In this document: piece by piece, positions 15,676-24,461 of the stretch
Numbering within the stretch: the first letter of the stretch is position 1
How the letters are laid out: each line of letters opens with the position of its first letter
Assembly: GCA_903837255.1 (NCBI GenBank)
Contig: CAILTZ010000294.1
Coordinates: forward strand, 1-24,509
Direction: 5' to 3'
Length of the DNA stretch: 24,509 bases
From: an uncultured Pirellula sp.
GTDB taxonomy: Bacteria > Planctomycetota > Planctomycetia > Pirellulales > Pirellulaceae
The notes under the pieces: generated by a model
The model's database searches: none
Seen by the model: only the letters and a program-made list of their open reading frames with translations
Told to the model about the DNA's origin: nothing
Made by a program: the position numbers and the translations under genes

Positions 15676-16815
15676 GTGTCATCGCAGTCCAAACGAGATT
15701 ACTACGAAGTTCTCGGGGTCAGCAAGACGGCCTCCCAGGACGAGATTGCGAAGGCGTATCGCAAGCTAGCGCTCAAGTACCACCCGGACTCCAATCAGGG
15801 GAATACCGACGCGATCAGTAAATTCAAAGAAGCTGCCGAAGCGTACGAGGTCCTCTCGGAAACCGAAAAACGCGCTCGATACGATCAGTTCGGACACGCC
15901 GGTACGGCCGCCGGTGGCGGCCCGGGTTTTGGCGACGTCGGAGATATCTTCGAAGCGTTCGGCGATATGTTCGGTGGCTCGATCTTCGAGGATTTCTTCG
16001 GCGGTGGACGAACCCGTTCACGGGTCCGTAAAGGCGCCGATCTGCGCTGCGATGTAACCCTGGATTTAGAAGAAGCCGCCAAGGGCGTAACCAAAACCGT
16101 ATCGCTAACCCGATACGCGTCTTGCGAAAAATGCAAAGGATCGGGGGCCGCCGAAGGATCCCAACCCGAGACCTGCCGCAAATGCCAAGGCCGCGGCCAA
16201 GTCGTTCAAGCCACCGGTGTGCTCCGAGTGCAAACCACTTGCCCAATCTGCCGAGGCAGTGGCAAGACAATCAGCAACCCATGCTCGACCTGCGATGGAA
16301 ACGGTCTGAGGCCTCATGAGGTCAAACTCGAAGTCAAAATCCCTGCTGGCGTCGATGATGAGATGCGCGTGCGACTTCAAGGAGAAGGGCAACCGAGTCC
16401 CGACGGCGGCCCGAGAGGAGACGCCTACTGCTTCATCCATGTCAAACCCCATCCGCTTTTCAAACGAGATGGCCAGGACCTGATCCTGCAATTCCCGATC
16501 GCCTACAGCCAAGCCGCTTTGGGGGCCAAGGTAGAGATACCAACGCTCGATGGACGAAAGGACTTCGATCTGCCCAGCGGGACTCAAAGCGGAACCGTCT
16601 TCAGGCTCCGAGGACAGGGAATGCCCGATCCACACACCGGTGCCAAAGGGGACCTGCTGGTCCAAACCTTCATCGAAGTTCCCAAGAAGCTCAACAAACG
16701 GCAACAGGAACTCCTGCGAGAACTGGCGGAACTCGAAGAGAAAAATATTTCCCCGGAACGCAAGACTTTTATGGATCGTATCCTGGCCTATTTCCAAGGC
16801 CAAGCAAACAGTTGA
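15676..16815 (+). CDS. dnaJ: Chaperone protein DnaJ (type I Hsp40)
   Basis: This 379-residue co-chaperone stimulates the DnaK ATPase and delivers substrates. The J domain is at 7-72, with HPD at 36-38 (KYHPDSN). A Gly/Phe-rich region spans about 73-111 ([20 protein letters not shown]). A four-repeat zinc domain follows: CEKCKGSG (C150, C153), CRKCQGRG (C167, C170), CPICRGSG (C189, C192) and CSTCDGNG (C203, C206). The C-terminal substrate-binding and dimer domains contain [18 protein letters not shown] and LRGQGMPDP. All zinc ligands are present, so it is a complete type I DnaJ. The start is GTG 15676 with no close ribosome-binding site. grpE follows after 51 bases; dnaK is not in the window. 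Confidence 0.97.
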   Translation: MSSQSKRDYYEVLGVSKTASQDEIAKAYRKLALKYHPDSNQGNTDAISKFKEAAEAYEVLSETEKRARYDQFGHAGTAAGGGPGFGDVGDIFEAFGDMFGGSIFEDFFGGGRTRSRVRKGADLRCDVTLDLEEAAKGVTKTVSLTRYASCEKCKGSGAAEGSQPETCRKCQGRGQVVQATGVLRVQTTCPICRGSGKTISNPCSTCDGNGLRPHEVKLEVKIPAGVDDEMRVRLQGEGQPSPDGGPRGDAYCFIHVKPHPLFKRDGQDLILQFPIAYSQAALGAKVEIPTLDGRKDFDLPSGTQSGTVFRLRGQGMPDPHTGAKGDLLVQTFIEVPKKLNKRQQELLRELAELEEKNISPERKTFMDRILAYFQGQANS

Positions 16816-16866
16816 TCGAACAAAGCGCGAGAACCAACCACGTACCGACAGGTTTGAGTTTTGAAT

Positions 16867-17487
16867 ATGAGCACAGACAACGATAAAGACAAAGATATGC
16901 CTTCCGATTCCTCAGACGCAAACTCTGAGAACACTAAAAACTCCCCACCAGGCGAGGATGCTTGGAACGATTCGTACTTTTCCGATGACATCACCAAGGG
17001 CCAAGACCCCGCCGAGGATTCACCCGAGCTTCTCATCCAGGAACTCGAGGAACAAGTCGTTGAATTGCGAGGCAGGGAACTCAAAGCCCAAGCGGAACTG
17101 GAGAATTTCAGGCGACGGACGCTCAGAGATGTCGATCAGCAGCTGAAGTTTGCTTCGATGCCCCTGGTGACCGACCTGCTCGAAATACTCGACAATCTCA
17201 ACCGGGCGATCGAGTCGGCCGTACCGGGCTCAAGCACCGAGAGCTTAGTCGCTGGGGTCAAGCTAGTTCAGCAGCAGTTTGTCAACGTGCTGAGCAAGCA
17301 CCATTGCAAGCAGGTCGCAAGCGTGGGAATGCCTTTTGATCCAAATATCCATCAAGCCATATCGCAGCAACCGAGCGACTCGCATGCAGCCGGAACCGTG
17401 ATGGTCGAGCACAGCGTAGGTTTCATGTTGCACGACCGCGTTGTACGCCCAAGCATGGTCGTTGTCTCGACCGGCCAGACCAAATAA
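16867..17487 (+). CDS. grpE: Nucleotide exchange factor GrpE
   Basis: This 206-residue protein releases ADP from DnaK. The first 50 residues are acidic and disordered (STDNDKDKDMPSDSSDANSE). A long helix follows (ELLIQELEEQVVELRGRELK, AQAELENFRRR) that would form the coiled-coil dimer. The C-terminal beta domain has the family motifs MPFDPNIHQAI, GFMLHDRVVRPSMVVVS. The start is ATG 16867; the in-frame TTG 16861 six bases earlier is less likely. It follows dnaJ by 51 bases, so the two probably share a transcript. Confidence 0.95.
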   Translation: MSTDNDKDKDMPSDSSDANSENTKNSPPGEDAWNDSYFSDDITKGQDPAEDSPELLIQELEEQVVELRGRELKAQAELENFRRRTLRDVDQQLKFASMPLVTDLLEILDNLNRAIESAVPGSSTESLVAGVKLVQQQFVNVLSKHHCKQVASVGMPFDPNIHQAISQQPSDSHAAGTVMVEHSVGFMLHDRVVRPSMVVVSTGQTK

Positions 17488-17542
17488 CCAAGCCCAATAA
17501 CAAACATCAGTCCCCATCGATAGTGATCAAGGAACAACGAAA

Positions 17543-17896
17543 ATGCCAACCTACGATTACGAGTGCGACGCTTGCGGACATCGATTTGAGCTGTTTCAAA
17601 GTATCTCAGCGGATCCGGAGAAGAAATGCCCGGAGTGCAAGAAACTCAAATTGCGACGCTTGATCGGTACCGGGGCGGCGGTGGTCTTCAAAGGATCTGG
17701 CTTTTATCAGACAGATTACCGCAGCGACTCCTACAAAAAATCGGCTGCCGCTGCTGATGGCGCCTCGGGCAGCTCCAGTAGCGATAAATCATCAAGCGAA
17801 AAACCCTCGTCGGACAAGTCATCCAGCAAGTCGACCGAAAGCACTCCTTCAACCGAGAAGAAGCCAGGGAAAAAGAGCTCCGGCGATAAGACTTAA
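17543..17896 (+). CDS. FmdB-type zinc ribbon protein
   Basis: This 117-residue protein begins with the FmdB/CxxC_CxxC zinc ribbon: MPTYDYECDACGHRFE then KKCPECKK, giving ligands C8, C11, C29 and C32, followed by LRRLIGTGAAVVFKGSGFY, typical of the family. After residue 65 the tail is low-complexity, rich in Ser, Lys, Asp and Pro, and probably disordered. FmdB proteins are called putative regulators but no general function is established. It lies 55 bases after grpE on the same strand, so it may be part of the chaperone transcript. Confidence 0.88.
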   Translation: MPTYDYECDACGHRFELFQSISADPEKKCPECKKLKLRRLIGTGAAVVFKGSGFYQTDYRSDSYKKSAAAADGASGSSSSDKSSSEKPSSDKSSSKSTESTPSTEKKPGKKSSGDKT

Positions 17897-17974
17897 ACCA
17901 AACAGGTTTTCGCATTTCTAAGCCCTTCGGCCACAATGCGATCGCGATGGAGCTCGCAGTATTTTTTCTTGTAG

Positions 17975-18205
17975 ATGGCACTTGCTCCGTTCAACCGTAT
18001 CGCCGCGATTCCAACGACTTTTATCATCGATCCCCAAGGAGTCATCCAAGATAAATTCGTCCGCTCTCGGACTTACAATCAGTTCCGATCCGCGATCGAG
18101 AAAGCCGCCGTCAAGCAACCGGCCCCAGCCGATGAACCGAATTCCCCTACGCTAGGAAATGCGAGCTTTTCATGGATAGCCCTATTTGGGGCGGTTTTGG
18201 CCTAA
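17975..18205 (+). pseudogene. 5'-truncated thioredoxin/TlpA-like remnant
   Basis: The 76-codon frame reads NRIAAIPTTFIIDPQGVIQD then KFVRSRTYNQFRSAIEKA. This resembles the C-terminal half of a TlpA/ResA thioredoxin fold, including the cis-proline IPTTF and the following strand IIDPQGVI. The redox CxxC and the first half of the fold are absent. An in-frame TAG sits immediately before the ATG, and I found no continuation in the other frames upstream. After the thioredoxin part come about 30 residues ending in a hydrophobic stretch (SWIALFGAVLA). The most likely explanation is a deletion remnant; a small expressed protein is less likely. Confidence 0.6.
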
Positions 18206-18240
18206 CGCCTAACGCCTAACGCCTAAAGCCTAAAGCCGAA
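18200..18240 (+). repeat. Heptamer tandem repeat GCCTAAC/GCCTAAA
   Basis: Three copies of GCCTAAC (18200-18220) are followed by two of GCCTAAA (18221-18234) and a degenerate GCCGAA. Every unit carries a TAA, so the array also terminates the remnant's frame (its stop is in the first unit). The sequence AAAGCCTAACG occurs again at about 24444-24454, just after the partial gene at the right edge, hinting at a dispersed intergenic element. Confidence 0.85.
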
Positions 18241-18246
18241 CCGCCT

Positions 18247-19584
18247 CTACATCAAATCGGGCAAGTGCCCCTGGCTGTCGCCGAGCTTCTCAAGGTCCAC
18301 TTCCATGCGATCGAGCATCGACAACCACAAATTGCTGATCGGTGTCTCCTTGGGAAACGCTAAATAACGACCCGTCTTGAGCGACCCGCAACCACCCCCG
18401 GCTACCAGTACCGGCAAATCCTCGTGGTTGTGGGCATTGCCGTCATGAATGCCGCTTCCATAGGCCACCATCGAGTGATCGAGCAAGGTCCCGTCCCCCT
18501 CCTGGATCGATTGGAGCTTGGTCAGAAAATAAGCCAACTGCTTGGTGTGGAATACGTTGATCTGACGAAGCTTGGACTGCTTGCCGCCATCTCCACCATG
18601 ATGCGACAAATCATGATGCCCCTCAGGCACATCGATAAACGCGTACGACTTGTTGCTCCCCTCGTTGGCGAGCACAAACGTAATCACCCGCGTCACATCG
18701 GCTTGGAATGCCAAGACCATCAAATCGGCCATCAGTCGAATATGTTCTTCATAGACCGCAGGTACGCTTTGGGGTGCAGGATAATCAGGGGTCTTTACTG
18801 GCGGCAATTTCTCAGAACGCTCGATGCGTAGCTCAATGTCGCGTATGGATGAAAAATACTCGTCGAGCTTACGAGCGTCGTTGGACGCTAAGCGTCCGGA
18901 CAGGGACTTGGAATCCTCTCGCACGAAATCCAAAATACTCTTACGACGTGCGTCCCGCTTGGCCTTCGACGGATCGTTGCTGGCCCCAAAGAGTCGATCG
19001 AATACCACCTTGGGATTGACCTCTTTGGGAAGCGGCTGGGTGGCCGATCGCCAAGACATCGTCGAGGAATACACGCAGCTATAGCCCGAGTCGCAGTTGC
19101 CTGCCATCGCCCCGGCCTCGGTACCAATCTCAAGCGACGCTAGCCGCGTCTGATCTGCAACCCGCGCCGCTGCGACTTGGTCGACACTGACCCCATTGCG
19201 AATATTCACTCCATCGGTCTTCAAAGGACGAGATCCGGTCAAAAACGCACTCAGCGCCCGAGCATGATCGCCACCGCCGTCGGCATACGCCCTAGCCCCG
19301 TCGGCAGTCAGACCCGAAACGACCAGCAACTTGTCCTTGACGGCTGCAAGAGGTTCAAGGATCGGGGTTAGCTCGTACCCAGGCCCTTGAGTTTTGGGGG
19401 TCCAGTCGGCCATGTTCTTGCCGTTGGGGACGTACAAAAAAGCCATGCGGTTGGGAGCCTTGGGGCCCGCCTCTTGGGCCCATGATGTCATGCCGGACAT
19501 CCCCTCGAGCCAGGGCAACGAAAGTGTAACGCCCATGCCCCGCAACAGTGTTCTTCGGTCAATCGGCTTGCTTGGAATCAACAT
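18247..19584 (-). CDS. DUF1552 family Tat-exported protein
   Basis: This 445-residue protein matches the planctomycete DUF1552 family. A twin-arginine signal (IDRRTLLRGMGVTLSLPWLE, about 8-27) is followed by conserved NRMAFLYVPNGKNMADWTP, GGGDHARALSAFLTGSRP and, near the C-terminus, DHSMVAYGSGIHDGNAHNHE plus DLPVLVAGGG. The His/Asp-rich segments resemble a sulfatase/DUF1501-like metal site, and an exported hydrolase is a guess. No biochemical function is established to my knowledge. It starts seven bases after the stop of the heme-motif DUF1592-type gene, and these two families are regularly paired in planctomycetes, so the proteins probably work together in the periplasm. Confidence 0.92.
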   Translation of the reverse strand: MLIPSKPIDRRTLLRGMGVTLSLPWLEGMSGMTSWAQEAGPKAPNRMAFLYVPNGKNMADWTPKTQGPGYELTPILEPLAAVKDKLLVVSGLTADGARAYADGGGDHARALSAFLTGSRPLKTDGVNIRNGVSVDQVAAARVADQTRLASLEIGTEAGAMAGNCDSGYSCVYSSTMSWRSATQPLPKEVNPKVVFDRLFGASNDPSKAKRDARRKSILDFVREDSKSLSGRLASNDARKLDEYFSSIRDIELRIERSEKLPPVKTPDYPAPQSVPAVYEEHIRLMADLMVLAFQADVTRVITFVLANEGSNKSYAFIDVPEGHHDLSHHGGDGGKQSKLRQINVFHTKQLAYFLTKLQSIQEGDGTLLDHSMVAYGSGIHDGNAHNHEDLPVLVAGGGCGSLKTGRYLAFPKETPISNLWLSMLDRMEVDLEKLGDSQGHLPDLM

Positions 19585-19591
19585 CGGCTCT

Positions 19592-22027
19592 CTACTCCTT
19601 ACCCCGCTTCAAAAACGGCTCACTCAATACAATCTCCTGGATCATCCCCTGGATCTTGTACTCCTGGCCCGGCATCGATCGTACGATCTTCTCAATCGTC
19701 GGACGATCATAGTATTCTACTCCCCGCCCCAAGGCATAGGTCAGCATTTTCTCGGCCAAGCATCGGACAAAGTCCTCTCTTTTGGCCAAGATAATCGACT
19801 TAAGATCCCCGGGCCCACTAAATTTCAAACCGTCTGCGAACTCGCCCGACGCGTCGATGTCAAAAGCTCCATCCTTGGTCCGATAAGCTCCCACAGCATC
19901 GTAGTTCTCCAACGCAAATCCAATGGGGTCCATTTTCGCATGGCAATTGGCACAAGCCGGGTTCTGACGATGGACTTCCATGCGTTTACGCAGCGATGCC
20001 GTCGAGACATCTTCGGACTTGCTGGGCAGCTCCGGCACATTCGGCGGGGGTGGGGGAGGGGGGGCACCCAGGAACTGTTCCAGGATCCAGCGGCCCCGCT
20101 TCACAGGCGATGTCCGAGTCGGGTTGGAGGTTACCGCCAAGACGCTCGCTTGGGTGATCAAACCACCACGATTGCGGTCCTGTAGCGACACTCGCTGAAA
20201 CGTATCTCCCTGAATCAGCTTGCCGTCGGGCTTGCTGGCCGGCTGTCCCATCCAATTTCCAACCGTATCGGCGATCCCGTAATGCTTGGCTAAGGTCTCA
20301 TTGAGAAACGTGTAGTTGGTATCGATGAGCTCGAGCACACTTCGGTTCTCTCGGAGCACCGACTCGAAGAAAAGCTCGGTCTCTCGTAGCATCGCCGACT
20401 TGAGCTTGGCATTGAACGAGGGAAAGGCCTGCGTATCGGCGGCGAACGATTCGAGGCGTTGGATCTGGAGCCATTGCGTGGAAAAACTTTGAATCAATGC
20501 GCTCGAACGCTCATCGGCCAACATGCGATGAACGTGCGACGCGAGCTCCTGTTCGAGCGTTCCTTTCTCGGCTGCTTCCAGGAGCAGATCGTCCGGCATC
20601 GAACTCCACAAAAAGTATGAGAGCCTTGTCGCGACGGCGAATGCATCCAGGCTACGGATATCGGCGCTAGCGGGTCGGTCGTCGGGTTCCACCCGGAAGA
20701 GAAACTTCGGCGAACACAAAACAGCTTGCATGGCGATCTGCATGGCAGCTTCCCATTTCTCGCCGCCGGCGGTCATCTGATCGACCCACTGCGATAGCTT
20801 TTCGAGCTCCTCGGGCTCTACGGTGCGTCGATACGCTTTTCGCATGAATCGTCCGAGGGCCTCACGCGTTTGCTCAGGCACACTCTTGCCTGCGGTAACG
20901 GCTAGCAACCGTCGGTGGCTCTCGGGTCGTGTATCGAGAGGACCATCGAGCGCCAAATGTTCGATGTATAGCTTGGCCGATTGCCCTTCGGGCTTTTTCA
21001 ATTGGCCGACCATCACCCGATCGCGGTTTGCCAGCGCCGGAATGTTGACTTCGATGACCTGAGCTTGGTCAGCAGCCTTGGCCGTCACCTCGAAAGTCTT
21101 GAGGATTCTTGCGGGACGTGGAAAGTTCCCGCTGATCGAATCGAGTTCCGCGTCGCTCGATGGGTTGGGGAGATCCTTGCCATGGAGCAAGATCACGCCT
21201 TGGACGTTTTGAGCGTCCGACGAGATCCCATAGAGTTTCGTTCGAAACGTATATTCGCCAGATGCGTCCCATTGGTATTGGGTGTGAATCGGCCCGAGTT
21301 CGATCCCTTCTTTGGTGGAGGTATCGAGCCTGCGATAGCCGTTTTCGATCAGTTTCGCAGCCACATCGGCCGAAGCCGGTTCGGTGTATTGGCTGCTCAA
21401 GTGCCGTTTTGGGACGGCGGGAGGATCGGGGGTAATGGCCCGAGCGAGGATTCCGTCAGCGGCATCCAGATAGCGTTCCATCAGGACCGGGGGCAAGCTC
21501 AGGACGTCGCCGATATTGTCAAAGCCGTATCCGATGTCATCGGAGGGAAATTCGCTGGTGGGGTCAAAGTCCACGCCGATGAGATCTCGGATCGTATTTT
21601 TATATTCGAGCCGATTGAGCCGTCGCATGGTCACACGCCCTGCCTCAGGCTTGGCGTTTCGATCGGCATGATCGAAGATTGCCTTGATGTGCTCGACGAA
21701 CTTTTCAGATTCACTGACCGACGGAGTCGACTCCTCCTTGGGCGGCATCGAAGCCGATTGGACTTGCTTCATGACGTTCATCCAGATTTTCCGCTCTCGA
21801 AGAATCGAATCGGAGTCCGAAAAACGGGTCAGAACCAATTCGGCTTGAGGGTCCTCACTCGAATGGCACTTCGAGCAGTACTTTTCGACGAAGGCTTTGC
21901 CGAGCGTTTTGTAATCCGCAGGGGGATCCTCGCCATAGGCAGGCATTGCGCCGTTCCAGAGAACCAACAGCCCCGAAAAAACAAATCTCAGGCCGAATAG
22001 ATGGTGGTATGCCGTGTTTGGATTCAT
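19592..22027 (-). CDS. Heme-motif protein with DUF1587/1595/1592/1588/1585 domains
   Basis: This 811-residue exported protein has an N-terminal signal (LRFVFSGLLVLWNGAMPAYG, about 13-32). A c-type heme site CSKCH at 51-55 follows, as in the PSCyt-like domain. Further on are DUF1587 (RRLNRLEYKNTIRDLIGVDF), a carbohydrate-binding-like middle region, DUF1595/1592 (AYRRTVEPEELEKL, LDAFAVATRLSYFLWSSMPD), and DUF1588 (GGLITQASVLAVTSNPTRTS, then a run of seven prolines and LP). A second CxxCH motif is CANCH at 692-696 inside CANCHAKMDPIGFALENYD. DUF1585 is at the end. This order is typical of the planctomycete family, whose function is unproven; electron transfer or oxidative polymer breakdown in the periplasm has been suggested. 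It is the first gene of the operon with DUF1552. Confidence 0.93.
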   Translation of the reverse strand: MNPNTAYHHLFGLRFVFSGLLVLWNGAMPAYGEDPPADYKTLGKAFVEKYCSKCHSSEDPQAELVLTRFSDSDSILRERKIWMNVMKQVQSASMPPKEESTPSVSESEKFVEHIKAIFDHADRNAKPEAGRVTMRRLNRLEYKNTIRDLIGVDFDPTSEFPSDDIGYGFDNIGDVLSLPPVLMERYLDAADGILARAITPDPPAVPKRHLSSQYTEPASADVAAKLIENGYRRLDTSTKEGIELGPIHTQYQWDASGEYTFRTKLYGISSDAQNVQGVILLHGKDLPNPSSDAELDSISGNFPRPARILKTFEVTAKAADQAQVIEVNIPALANRDRVMVGQLKKPEGQSAKLYIEHLALDGPLDTRPESHRRLLAVTAGKSVPEQTREALGRFMRKAYRRTVEPEELEKLSQWVDQMTAGGEKWEAAMQIAMQAVLCSPKFLFRVEPDDRPASADIRSLDAFAVATRLSYFLWSSMPDDLLLEAAEKGTLEQELASHVHRMLADERSSALIQSFSTQWLQIQRLESFAADTQAFPSFNAKLKSAMLRETELFFESVLRENRSVLELIDTNYTFLNETLAKHYGIADTVGNWMGQPASKPDGKLIQGDTFQRVSLQDRNRGGLITQASVLAVTSNPTRTSPVKRGRWILEQFLGAPPPPPPPNVPELPSKSEDVSTASLRKRMEVHRQNPACANCHAKMDPIGFALENYDAVGAYRTKDGAFDIDASGEFADGLKFSGPGDLKSIILAKREDFVRCLAEKMLTYALGRGVEYYDRPTIEKIVRSMPGQEYKIQGMIQEIVLSEPFLKRGKE

Positions 22028-22055
22028 GGCTATGGCAGGGTTGGCTATGGCAGGG
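22027..22055. repeat. Two 14-base direct repeats at the start of the DUF1592-type gene
   Basis: TGGCTATGGCAGGG occurs at 22027-22040 and again at 22042-22055, separated by one T (period 15). On the minus strand they form the leader of the heme-motif gene, the first copy abutting its ATG. They could be a short regulatory or slippage-derived repeat; no binding protein is implied. Confidence 0.85.
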
Positions 22056-22212
22056 CTGGGGGCTCAACTGGAGCCCGTGATGGATGGCCCGAAGGGGCAA
22101 GCCGGCGGTGGGAGGGGCCTCATTATAGCCGATCTTCTCCGAACCCGTGTATACCTGTACAATCGCCTTGCAAATTTTCTTGCCCTCATTCTTTTCCCTA
22201 AGGTATCCCGCA

Positions 22213-23403
22213 ATGGCTCCGAAACTCCCAAACGATCAAAAAATGCTTCGGCGCAGCGCCTTGTTCGCGACCGCTTACGGATCGCTAGCTCTGGCCGGCG
22301 TTGCTCGCTCCCAAGACAAATCGACCATCGCGGGGATCCATGAGGCGGTCGAATCGTTCGTCGATCGCAAAGAGATCGCCGGAGCGGTGACGATGGTTGT
22401 CGATAAAGACCGTGTGCTGCATCTGGACGCGGCAGGCTACTCTGACTTGACATCGAAAACGCCGATGACACCGGATCATCTTTTCTGGATCGCATCGATG
22501 TCCAAACCGATCACGGCGATTTGCGTGATGATGCTAGTCGACGAAGGTAAAATCGCTTTGGATGATCCGATCGCCAGATACCTGCCTCAGATGGGGGGGC
22601 TCCGAGACGAATCAGCTAAGCGTGTGAATGTTAGCGTGCTGCAAACTCTCAATCACACCTCCGGCATGCGAGAGCTCGACGCTCCCTACGCTGACACTTC
22701 GCTAGCCAACGCGGTTGAAAAGTATGCCAAATCGCTCGTTCAGTTTCAGCCGGGAACCAAGTGGCAGTATAGCCAGACGGGGATCAATACGGCGGCCCAT
22801 ATCGTCGAGGTGGTCTCTGAGATGAGCTTCGATGCGTTTGTTCAGAAACGCTTGTGCGAGCCGCTAGGACTTAGCGACACGGCATTCTACTTGTCCGATA
22901 GCCAGCAGAAGCGTTTGGCAAAAAGCTATACGAGGACTCCCGCTGGGCAGCTTACGGAATCCCCTATTTTCCTGCTCGCAGGGAAAAAGCCAACCGATCG
23001 CAATCGATTGCCTGCAGCCAACGGTGGACTGTTTTCAACACCTGCGGATTACGGTCGAATTTGCCAAATGCTTTTGGGCGGTGGGACTTGGCAGGGCAAG
23101 CAAATCCTCAGCAACAGATCGGTATCCATGTTGGGCAAACCCACCACAGGCGAACTGGTCACTGGCTTTACCGACGGGAACGCCTGGGGGATTGGATGCT
23201 GCGTGGTGCGAGAACCCCAGGGCCCGACGGCCATGCTCTCGAAGGGCACTTATGGTCACGGTGGTGCTTATGGCACCCAAGCTTGGATCGATCCGGTGCG
23301 AGAGCGAGCTTATCTACTTTTCGTCCAGCGGGCCAATTTCCCCAACGCCGACGCATCGGATCTGAGAGTGGAATTTCAGAAGCTAGCTGCTGCTGGCCGT
23401 TAG
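22213..23403 (+). CDS. Exported beta-lactamase-family serine hydrolase
   Basis: This 396-residue protein has a signal with two arginines (MLRRSALFATAYGSLALAGV, about 11-30), so Tat or Sec export is likely. The mature domain is a class C beta-lactamase/penicillin-binding-protein-like serine hydrolase. The nucleophile motif SMSK is at 95-98, the Tyr motif is YSQ at 186-188 (usually YxN), and the third motif is in GHGGAYG (H349). Such proteins (EstB-like esterases, D-aminopeptidases) often act on esters or peptides; antibiotic resistance is not implied. The start ATG 22213 has AAGGT about nine bases before it; the upstream in-frame GTG 22147 would place 22 non-conserved residues ahead of the signal. 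It diverges from the heme-motif operon. Confidence 0.9.
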   Translation: MAPKLPNDQKMLRRSALFATAYGSLALAGVARSQDKSTIAGIHEAVESFVDRKEIAGAVTMVVDKDRVLHLDAAGYSDLTSKTPMTPDHLFWIASMSKPITAICVMMLVDEGKIALDDPIARYLPQMGGLRDESAKRVNVSVLQTLNHTSGMRELDAPYADTSLANAVEKYAKSLVQFQPGTKWQYSQTGINTAAHIVEVVSEMSFDAFVQKRLCEPLGLSDTAFYLSDSQQKRLAKSYTRTPAGQLTESPIFLLAGKKPTDRNRLPAANGGLFSTPADYGRICQMLLGGGTWQGKQILSNRSVSMLGKPTTGELVTGFTDGNAWGIGCCVVREPQGPTAMLSKGTYGHGGAYGTQAWIDPVRERAYLLFVQRANFPNADASDLRVEFQKLAAAGR

Positions 23404-23454
23404 GTAAGGGCTCGCGCCCTACCGCTTTCAAAGGTTGAGGTAGGATTTCTACCT
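23403..23454. terminator. Two hairpins after the serine hydrolase gene
   Basis: The first stem is GGTA/TACC plus GGGC/GCCC (23403-23423) around TCGC, with one bulged A; its left arm overlaps the stop codon. The second is AGGTAG (23438-23443) with CTACCT (23449-23454) around GATTT. They lie between convergent genes and probably end transcription from one or both sides. T runs are short. Confidence 0.5.
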
Positions 23455-23614
23455 TATGCCACTTCGTCCAACCGCGGTCGTGGCCGGTAGCCAAGTGCCG
23501 TAACACGTCCAAGTGATGAAGTAAGCCAGCGGATCACTATACATTTTGCGCACTCCCGTTGGAATCGATTAGCCATTGGGTATTTCGAGTCACCGGGCAT
23601 AGCCTCGGGCGGCT

Positions 23615-24412
23615 TCAAACAAGCTCGATGGCCAGCGGGCCTAAGGCCTCTTGCAACGGGTCGATCTCCTTGGCACTGAACCCCAAATGCAGATGCCTGG
23701 TCCAGCCCTCGGCATACTTGCCCAAACGGTCCTCGGCCACCCGCGAACGAAACATACCGGCGACCTGACTCCCTAAATCGAACATCGTCTGGATGTACGA
23801 ATTCATCCCCTGACTCTCTTTTAACCACTGCTGCTGCGATCGATGCTCGGCCAACATCGCTTGCTTGGTCTGCATGACCCCGTCGACAAATACTCCCAAT
23901 CCGGGCCGGACAACCTGACCCAGCGGTGTGCGATTCCCGTGCGGCTGCGCATGATAGATCGTCACATCGCTGTAATAAGCATCACGGTAACGCTTGTCAC
24001 TCGGATCTGGATAATTCGGCACCCCCTTGGCAAACGCTGCCGTCACGGCCAAACGGCACGTCTGCATGTGGTCCTCCATGTAATCCACCGGAGCATGCGT
24101 CAAAATAATCGACGGCTGCGCCCGACGTAGGATCCCCAACAGATGAATGATCGCATCCTGGGTATAAGCGATCTCCAAATCGTTGAAGATCGGTTCGTAA
24201 TGCGTCGCGTGCAAATGCCCCGCCGCTTGCTTGGCCTCCACTAGCCGTATGCGAGCGGTCTCCTCTCGGGATGTCGTCGTCGAACCACAACAACCGTTGG
24301 CCAAATTCATCAAGTGGATATCCCAGCCCCGCTTGCTGAGCAGCGCCAAGGTCCCGGCGGCTACAAACTCGATGTCGTCTGGATGAGCAAACAGCGCAAG
24401 CACACTGGGCAT
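23615..24412 (-). CDS. PIG-L/LmbE family deacetylase
   Basis: This 265-residue protein belongs to the zinc-dependent LmbE/PIG-L deacetylases, which remove acetyl groups from N-acetylglucosamine-type substrates. The zinc and catalytic motif AHPDD is at 9-13, and the third ligand is H115 in VDYMEDHMQTCR. LILTHAPVDY-like and YHAQPHG segments fit the family. The start ATG 24412 puts the motif close to the N-terminus, as expected. A gene on the same strand ends about 50 bases upstream, so the two could be co-transcribed. No signal peptide is present. Substrate identity (for example a glycolipid, bacillithiol precursor or sugar) cannot be told. Confidence 0.92.
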   Translation of the reverse strand: MPSVLALFAHPDDIEFVAAGTLALLSKRGWDIHLMNLANGCCGSTTTSREETARIRLVEAKQAAGHLHATHYEPIFNDLEIAYTQDAIIHLLGILRRAQPSIILTHAPVDYMEDHMQTCRLAVTAAFAKGVPNYPDPSDKRYRDAYYSDVTIYHAQPHGNRTPLGQVVRPGLGVFVDGVMQTKQAMLAEHRSQQQWLKESQGMNSYIQTMFDLGSQVAGMFRSRVAEDRLGKYAEGWTRHLHLGFSAKEIDPLQEALGPLAIELV

Positions 24413-24461
24413 CTTTGGTCCCTAAGTCCTCTTTCAATTTCCAAAGCCTAACGATCAACGA

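Larger units (their letters stand above)
17897..18246. other. Intergenic region holding a gene remnant and a tandem repeat
   Basis: This 350-base gap lies between the 3' ends of the FmdB-like gene and the DUF1552 gene, which converge. It contains the thioredoxin-like remnant and the heptamer array listed separately. No complete gene is seen. The convergent setting removes the need for promoters here, so it could tolerate debris. Confidence 0.7.

Noticed and set aside
19394..20185. A 263-codon plus-strand open frame across the DUF1552/heme-motif junction
   Set aside because: It spans the ends of two well-supported minus-strand genes and shows no protein family features.
20981..22000. A 339-codon plus-strand open frame opposite the heme-motif gene
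   Set aside because: It is a reverse-strand shadow of the DUF1587 region, with no motif and conflicting with a confident gene.
22213..23403. Antibiotic-resistance beta-lactamase
   Set aside because: The motifs only place it in the broad serine hydrolase family; YSQ replaces the usual YxN, and such exported esterase-like proteins are common in planctomycetes without a resistance role.
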